DNA of 64,000 nt. It comes from Malania oleifera. Lineage: Eukaryota; Streptophyta; Magnoliopsida; Santalales; Ximeniaceae. Shown here piece after piece: positions 58,971 through 64,000 of the stretch. The stretch is taken from positions 54,707,457 to 54,771,456 of the forward strand of contig NC_080420.1 of NCBI RefSeq assembly GCF_029873635.1, read 5' to 3'. Position 1 is the first letter of the stretch. Every line of letters begins with the position of its first letter. The notes beneath the pieces were generated by a model. That model saw only the letters and a list, made by a program, of their open reading frames with translations. It was not told the DNA's origin and made no database searches. The position numbers and the translations under genes are program-made.

Positions 58971-60190
58971 TTTTTTCCTTGTATTTGACATAGTAGTCAA
59001 ATTTCCCGAATGGTTCTCCTAACAAGTCGACTTCTAGATCTCCATCGTCGTATCTCTTTTTGAGTTTCTACTGGGACTTGTTCTTCTTCTTCTTGCCTCT
59101 AACTTCTTCTTCATCAGACCACTCGTACACTAAATCATTAAGACATTCATCACAAGTACAATCGATGTCAAACCACTTATAACCAGATTTGGTCATAGGT
59201 TAGTAAATCGGAAATCTCTCCCCCTTGAAGTATAGAATAGGGATCAGAGATCCCAGAGAATCTAGATCAATTAGGTTGATAGAGGTAGCTGACGATCTAA
59301 TCATGAATTTTTGGTCTTTCGGAAGTGGTGATGAATTTGCATATGATTGGATCATCATGGTCGAAAAGACATGCTGAGGAGATGTCTCGCTTGATGATTA
59401 CTGATCCTTTGGGAAGGAGATATGAACATTGCCATTCTTCATAGTTAGGTAGACCGGATCATGGAGGATGATAGGCTTATGGATATGGTGAAGTTGCTCA
59501 TACTTGGTCACCCAAGATTCTGGGAGCAGCTTTAGGAGTTCTTCTCTCGATAGCTGTATTGGGATGTGGACATGGGTCGAGACAATAGATGTATCATAAA
59601 TGACAAGGAGAGCATCTTGATATTCCTGAGGGGAAAACAAATCAAAGGAATGGTTTTGAAGTCTTTAAACCATTTGATGATGGAGGGTAGCTTCCATGGA
59701 GTTAGAGAACTGGGGTGCTCCAACAATCTGGATCTGGACTTTAAGAGCAGTTCTCATGTTGGGGTAGGAAAGATGCAAATTGAAGTTGGGGAAGACAATG
59801 AAGCTAACTGTCCCTACAAGTGTTGTTTGCATAGTGGCAATGCAGGCTGCTCGTACTTACAGAACTTTGAATCAAGGAAAGCAATTTTGGAGCAAACCGG
59901 AAAGCCTTTTCTTCCGTGAAAAGTAAGGTAGAGCTTAATAGCACCAATATGAATATGGGAGAATCCCTTATTGAGGCACTTTCTAGGAAGCTCTAGGGAG
60001 AACTCTAGAGTCACGAACTATTTTGTTTCGGTTGCCAAAAGCTAGTGCAAATCGAACGGAAAAGCCTCAATGACTTCTTTGAAACCTTTGGGTACAGGGG
60101 TCTTACAATGAACTTCTTCAAAATACTTAGAAGATATTTGGTTTTATCATAGACATAATATGGGCTTGACCAAACTACTTTTAGCTAATA
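58971..60190 (-). pseudogene. Pararetrovirus movement-protein region, defective
   Basis: Pieces 60014-59814 (LPRKCLNKGFSHIHIGAIKL, then LTFHGRKG), 59726-59532 and 59640-59398 (LLKLLPESWVTKYEQ) match the 30K-type movement protein of caulimovirids. That protein acts at plasmodesmata in an intact virus. Coding-like sequence continues upstream to about 60180. Frameshifts split it. Bases 58971-59397 hold no clear motif but lie between MP and coat frames. Confidence 0.7.
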
Positions 60191-60585
60191 CTAGGAATGA
60201 CTCTAGTAATAGAGATTCCAAACGATGTTGCTGCTCATCAGGTTGTATGCTCTTTTGTCTGATCCTGATTACTTTAAACTTGCCATCGATTATCTATCAT
60301 TGGGTGTTTGATGATGGAGTTTAGGTTGCACCTGCATATTGTTTACACCAATTTTAGAGTGACTGGGGTCTTCATAAAAGCTAGTGTTGTTACTTCTCAA
60401 AACATTCCACATTATTCCAGCCATCCACGGAGGTTGTCTCAGTTTGCGAGCAGCTAGAAATAAAATGGGTACTTCAACTCTTGAGCAATACAGAGTTCAT
60501 AAAAGATATATTGTAATTACTTGAAATCTATCAATTGGAGCCAAGAATAATATGATTGATCATCTTGTTAGGAAGTACGGGCGTG
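60191..60585. other. Unrecognised sequence, possible degenerate coding fragment
   Basis: The plus strand reads DVAAHQVVCSF near 60220-60250 and FRVTGVFIKASVVTSQNIPH near 60350-60410 with stops between. I do not recognise the family. It may be flanking host DNA or a further element. Confidence 0.3.
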
Positions 60586-61085
60586 TTTAGCTTTGAAAAA
60601 TAATTCTTCATTTTTTCATTTTCATTTTCTCAAAAAAAAAAATACAAAAAAAAAAAAAAAGAGTTTAGCTAATTAGTTATTTTTACGATATTTGTATGAA
60701 ATAAATGACCAAGAAATATTTTGGTACTACTTGCTTGTAAAAATAATTTTACTTTTCTTTTCTAATTTTTTCAAATGGTTACAAAAATAAGTAACTTTGT
60801 TTCTAATTTTTTTAAATTTATACAGAAAAGTTGAAAAAATATCTTTTCATTATTTTATTTTTTTTAAAATTCAACTCGTACATGCATATAGGAGCATAAA
60901 ATTTGGATCTTAGATTTTAATTTGCATTGATTATATATGAATTTTTTTTTCCTAAATTCACATAAATTTAAATTCAAATCTCAAAATTTATAATTTTAAA
61001 TATTAGTTTACATACAATTTTAAAAAATAAGAATATGTTTTTTGGTGATTATTTTAAAATTTAAAAATATTGGTGAGTACTCATA
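60586..61085. repeat. AT-rich dispersed repeat, copy 2
   Basis: Colinear with 18860-19575 (without the SINE). It starts near GGGCGTGTTTAGCTTTG, a type of start seen in hAT-like MITEs. I could not find a matching inverted end, so the class is open. Confidence 0.45.
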
Positions 61086-61098
61086 TTAAATTCATTTG

Positions 61099-61628
61099 TA
61101 ACAAGTTAGGAGCTTATGACATTTATGCTCCACCTTGAAGGAGAGTGTTGAGGTTGTATGTCTTTTAATATTATTATTGAGTGTGTTATTATGTTAATTA
61201 GTGAGAGTTTTTTTTTTCTTTTCTTTTTTCTCTTTTTTTTGCTAAAAGAGGACAGCACCTCCATTTATTTATTAATAAACCCTCATTTTTTACGGAGAAA
61301 TATCGTGGTTATAAGTTAAAACCAACCAACCAAATTAGGACAAATAAAATTAAAACATAACTAACAAAAGAGATAAAAACATAAAAACAACCAAAAAACA
61401 AAACGAAATACACCAAACGAAACTCTAGAGATTATCATTAGAATGTATTTAAATTTATATTATAAATAGAGCGAGCAGTCTATCTTCAAGTTAGGTCATT
61501 CATTTTTAATCAAATCCACCAAACGAAACTCTAGAGATTATCATTAGAATGTATTTAAATTTATATTGTAAATAGAGCGAGCAGTCTATCTTCAAGTTAG
61601 GTCATTCATTTTTAATCAAATCCTAACA
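61099..61628 (+). mobile_element. E7: 3' end of a Ty1/copia element (RNase H tail, PPT, LTR)
   Basis: The plus strand encodes KLGAYDIYAPP and a stop at 61136-61138, the usual end of a copia RNase H. A purine tract TGAAGGAGAG follows, touching an LTR at 61146-61628 with ends TGTTGAGG and CCTAACA. The LTR has a TATAAATAGAGCG box. It is shorter (483 bases) than the Sirevirus LTRs and unrelated to them. The element is cut at about 61095. Its right end abuts E8 internal sequence, with GAGAG/GCGAG as a weak candidate duplication. Confidence 0.75.
61411..61622 (+). repeat. Tandem duplication of 106 bases in the E7 LTR
   Basis: Units 61411-61516 and 61517-61622 are nearly identical (a difference at TATATTATAAATAG versus TATATTGTAAATAG). 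Each carries the TATA-like box and the GAGCGAGCAGTC segment, so the core promoter/R region is doubled, and the box of the second copy is mutated. Confidence 0.9.
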
Positions 61629-62403
61629 GCGAGATTTGCCAGGACAAACTCCTCATTGTATTATACAACAGCTGCCACGACCACAATTCAAACCTTGTCC
61701 TCATCCTACAAAACATTCCCCACTATAGTTGGTGGTAGTGTCCATGGCTGACTAATGGCAGGAAGGAGCTTGAGTAGTCAAGCAGCACACACCAACACAA
61801 AGAGCACTTTCAGGACTTCAAAAAAAAATCAGAACTTACAACACATCAAACTCTTCCAGAGAATGAAGAACTTCAATAGGCAGCCGTCACTGCAGAACTA
61901 AGTTTACTATATCTTAGGAGGAATTACTTAACCACCAAGAACAGGGCAGACCACAACAAAGTACTGCAGGCATTATTTAATAAACAACCTTGCAACAGTT
62001 CCAGGCATAACAGCTGGCAGCAACGGAAACGAATGCAGAGAAGAACAGGAAACAAATTTTTGAACACCAATGAAACCAACCAGCAATCAGTACAAAATTG
62101 CAGGCAATGAATCACGAATACACATCATCAAAACAGCACCATCAACAAACCAGAGTGACAGAGAAACGGAAGCAGCAGCAGACAAGAAACAGAGTACAAC
62201 CGAGTTCACATCAGCAAATCACCATGAAAACACACAGCTTCTGGCCAAGGATGCTGCACAACCTAACCCAGAGGGAGGGTGTTTTTAAACGACTCTCAAA
62301 CTAACCAGAAAATCAGATTTGAGAACTGATTATTGGAGGACAAGGTAAAAAAAAAAAAAGAATCAAAACCAATACAGATCAATTAGATTTGAAGGAGTTC
62401 AAT

Positions 62404-62415
62404 GCTCTGATACCA
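62404..62415 (-). other. E8 primer-binding site
   Basis: GCTCTGATACCA on the plus strand, TGGTATCAGAGC on the element strand, a perfect 12-base initiator tRNA-Met site directly at the LTR end. Confidence 0.92.
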
Positions 62416-62632
62416 TGTTGTAAAGTTAGAGATGAAGGAGAGAAGAAGAAAAGGAGCAAAGAGGAGGAGAAGAACAGAAAAAGAGAGGAAAGAACTGAGC
62501 GGCAGTTTCTGGAGTCTATGTACAGCTCCAGGTCTGCCCTCTTATATATTATTATTAATAATAAAGTCTTTAAAAAAAAAATACCCCCATTAACACAACC
62601 TAATTATTAAAATAACATATTCTCTTCTAACA
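62416..62632 (-). repeat. E8 5' LTR (217 bases)
   Basis: On the minus strand it runs from TGTTAGAAGAGAATATG to CTTTACAACA. Short LTRs of this kind occur in several plant copia lineages. The plus-strand frame 62389-62610 in it is purine-rich and not a gene. Confidence 0.85.
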
Positions 62633-63340
62633 GTTTCAAAAGAGGGTTCTCCTCAACAGGGGATTACTCAGTCGGGTCTTGCCTCTAAGAAGGCCCATTG
62701 CAGGGTTATGGACGACCTGGCTCTTCCCATGTCTGACCCCATCCTTCAACAGGTCCACTTCCCTAGCCAAAATCAGAAGCCAAATAAGGGGGAGGTGGGT
62801 ACTCAGACAGTAGTTCACAAAATCCAAATCCCCTCCCCTCGTCAGTTCTTTAAGACAAACATAGAGTGGATCAACATTTAGAGTGTAATCAGCTTGGCTT
62901 CAAAAACATTTGGGAAGAAAATGATGATAATAACAAAAGTGTGAGATCGATTGTTGATTTTGGTTTTGCAGAGGGGTTACAGGCTGGAATATCCAGCAGT
63001 AATAGGGGGAAAAAGGTTGGCTTGGGAAAACCTGATGTTTCAGGTTTTAATTAAGAAAAATCTAAAAGCTCCAAGGTGTCCACTCGTCGAAAGGCTGCTC
63101 TGATGAATGAGGAAATGAGGAAATTATATGAAGCAAAGAGAAAGCATTCCAGTGAGACAAGGCCAAAGAGTTTAAGGGAAGATTCTGCAGGTGAGCTCAG
63201 CATCATGAATGATGCACCTGCTAAGATGAAGGATATAGGACGTACTGGAATTAGCAAAGTGATGCTGGGGCAACATAAAGGTTATACAGCCATGGAGAAA
63301 TTAGAAGAGGAAAGGGAAGGGAGGAGACAGGAGATACTAG
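62633..63340 (+). pseudogene. Unrecognised broken coding region
   Basis: An open stretch of about 83 codons runs from the E8 boundary to 62881 (with MDDLALPMSDPILQQVHF), then frames 62866-63054 (IWEENDDNNKSVRSIVDFGF) and 63076-63453, the last lysine- and glutamate-rich (RRKAALMNEEMRKLYEAKRK). Together about 230 codons in a row with two breaks look like a former protein gene. I do not recognise the family. A LINE ORF1 C-terminal part or a captured gene fragment are possible. E8 has cut its 5' side. Confidence 0.45.
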
Positions 63341-63540
63341 GGGAAACTCACATTCACTTCAATTCAAATTTATCAACAATTAACTTACAACATGGCTTTC
63401 ACACACTATTTATAAAAGAGCCTAAACACATTAAATTACACACATACCCCTAAAACTACATGAATTACAAACTCATAATTTTCATAAATATTACAAACAA
63501 CCCTCAAATACACATAATCCTCTACTAATTAATACTCAAA
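63341..63540. other. AT-rich sequence, TATA-like box on minus strand
   Basis: No gene. The minus strand holds TTTTATAAATAGTG at about 63404-63417, which could be the promoter of another element. Confidence 0.3.
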
Positions 63541-63542
63541 AA

Positions 63543-63640
63543 CAGTGTTTTAAAAGGCGAAGGCGTAAGGTGAGGCGTTTTACCCTCCGCAAGGCAAGGC
63601 ATTGAGGCGTAAGCATTTTGGGACTATAGTTTTTTAAAAA
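63543..63640. repeat. Possible hAT-like transposon end
   Basis: CAGTGTTTTAAAAGGCG followed by several GGCG/AGGCG repeats resembles a terminal region I associate with plant hAT-like elements. The other end would be outside the window, so this is weak. Confidence 0.3.
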
Positions 63641-63930
63641 ATTAATAAATAAAAAAATTATATATAGTATAAAAATGAGAAAAATGTTAGAATAATGGAG
63701 AAAAAAAAAACATAATTCTCAACTATTAAAAATAAGCCATAAGTTTTCAAACATAAGAGAAAAATCCAAATTACAAATTTCTCCAACCTGTTAAGGGATT
63801 GTTTGGGAGGCGCCTAAAACTTCTCCAGCCTTGAACCCAACTTTCATGAGAAAATGGGAAGAATTTTTAATATTTATTTAGTCAACTCTGGTTGATTGAA
63901 AAAATAATATGGTCAGACCCGTCGGACAAA
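63641..63930. other. AT-rich sequence, nothing recognised
   Basis: No reading frame or repeat supported. Confidence 0.4.
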
Positions 63931-63996
63931 GACTTCGAAAGAGAGAGCAGAGGCTTCGAGAGAGAGCAAAGGCTTTGAGAGAGAGCAGAGGCTTCG
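63931..63996. repeat. Minisatellite of about 19 bases, three units
   Basis: Three tandem units of GAGAGAGAGCARAGGCTTY with small differences. It may continue close to the window end. Confidence 0.75.
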
Positions 63997-64000
63997 TCGA

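Larger units (their letters stand above)
54105..60190 (-). mobile_element. Endogenous pararetrovirus (Caulimoviridae), defective
   Basis: On the minus strand the order is movement-protein region, coat-protein region with zinc knuckle, aspartic protease, RT and RNase H, then a non-coding segment with a TATA box. This is the gene order of plant pararetroviruses. There is no integrase and no LTR, so it is not a gypsy element. Every region has stops and frame changes. The copy seems to be linearised in the leader, because MP is first and the promoter region last. The genus was not assigned. I see no target duplication. Confidence 0.85.
61629..62632 (-). mobile_element. E8: 5' end of a minus-strand Ty1/copia element with a short LTR
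   Basis: The LTR at 62416-62632 (217 bases) is followed on the minus strand by a perfect primer site and about 650 bases of leader. A gag-like start, MDTTTNYSG, lies near 61750. E7 cuts it at 61629. Plus-strand ORFs 62070-62304 are antisense to the leader and not genes. Confidence 0.75.

Noticed and set aside
62070-62304. Two overlapping plus-strand ORFs rich in Gln, Thr and Ser
   Set aside because: They are antisense to the untranslated leader of E8.

Overview
This is plant nuclear DNA made almost entirely of nested, degenerate transposable elements. I see no cellular protein gene, tRNA, rRNA or CRISPR array. The origin is inferred from Sirevirus-type Ty1/copia elements (TG...CA LTRs near 1.9 kb, initiator-tRNA-Met primer sites, two gag zinc knuckles, several polypurine tracts, an extra ORF after pol), Tat-type Ty3/gypsy fragments with a tRNA-Arg primer site, an integrated caulimovirid and a tRNA-derived SINE. 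These occur together in flowering plants. The species cannot be named from the sequence.

Layout, with my own names for the elements. 1-2567: 3' end and 3' LTR of E1 (+). 2568-14609: an older minus-strand copia element, E0, cut by E1 and by the complete E2 (+, 3906-13329, target duplication CATAG). 14610-15182: start of a minus-strand LTR (E3). 15183-19724: AT-rich intergenic DNA with a Mutator-type MITE (16032-16637), an LTR relic (18471-18620) and a SINE (19132-19342). 19725-23589 and 31042-34608: two copies (A and B) of a gypsy/copia composite, separated by E4 (-), whose 3' LTR holds a 2.4 kb solo LTR. 34609-54104: a Tat-type gypsy element (G1, +) split by E5 (+, 35349-51961, TGTTT), which is itself split by E6 (-, 40775-48742, GAGCA/GAGTA). 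54105-60190: an endogenous caulimovirid on the minus strand, with movement-protein, coat-protein, protease, RT and RNase H regions plus a promoter-like tail. 60191-64000: an AT-rich repeat, the 3' end of copia E7 (+), the 5' end of copia E8 (-), an unrecognised broken coding stretch and short repeats.

How the parts relate. All coding regions are broken or internally deleted. E2 has gag-pol but lacks the post-pol ORF. E5 has gag and the post-pol ORF but no pol. E6 keeps the gag N-terminus, RT/RNase H and the post-pol ORF but lost protease and integrase. E2 has lost a catalytic residue in both integrase and RT, and all five pol stops I checked fit C-to-T or G-to-A change.

The most interesting signal is regulatory. 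Each of three post-pol ORFs (E4, E5, E6) is preceded by a cluster of TCGA-centred palindromes and then a TATA-like box, the same parts order as the LTR promoters of these families. E2, which lacks the ORF, lacks the internal cluster. This suggests a second internal promoter for the post-pol gene. A second signal is an array of small hairpins with compensatory changes in the E5 LTRs.
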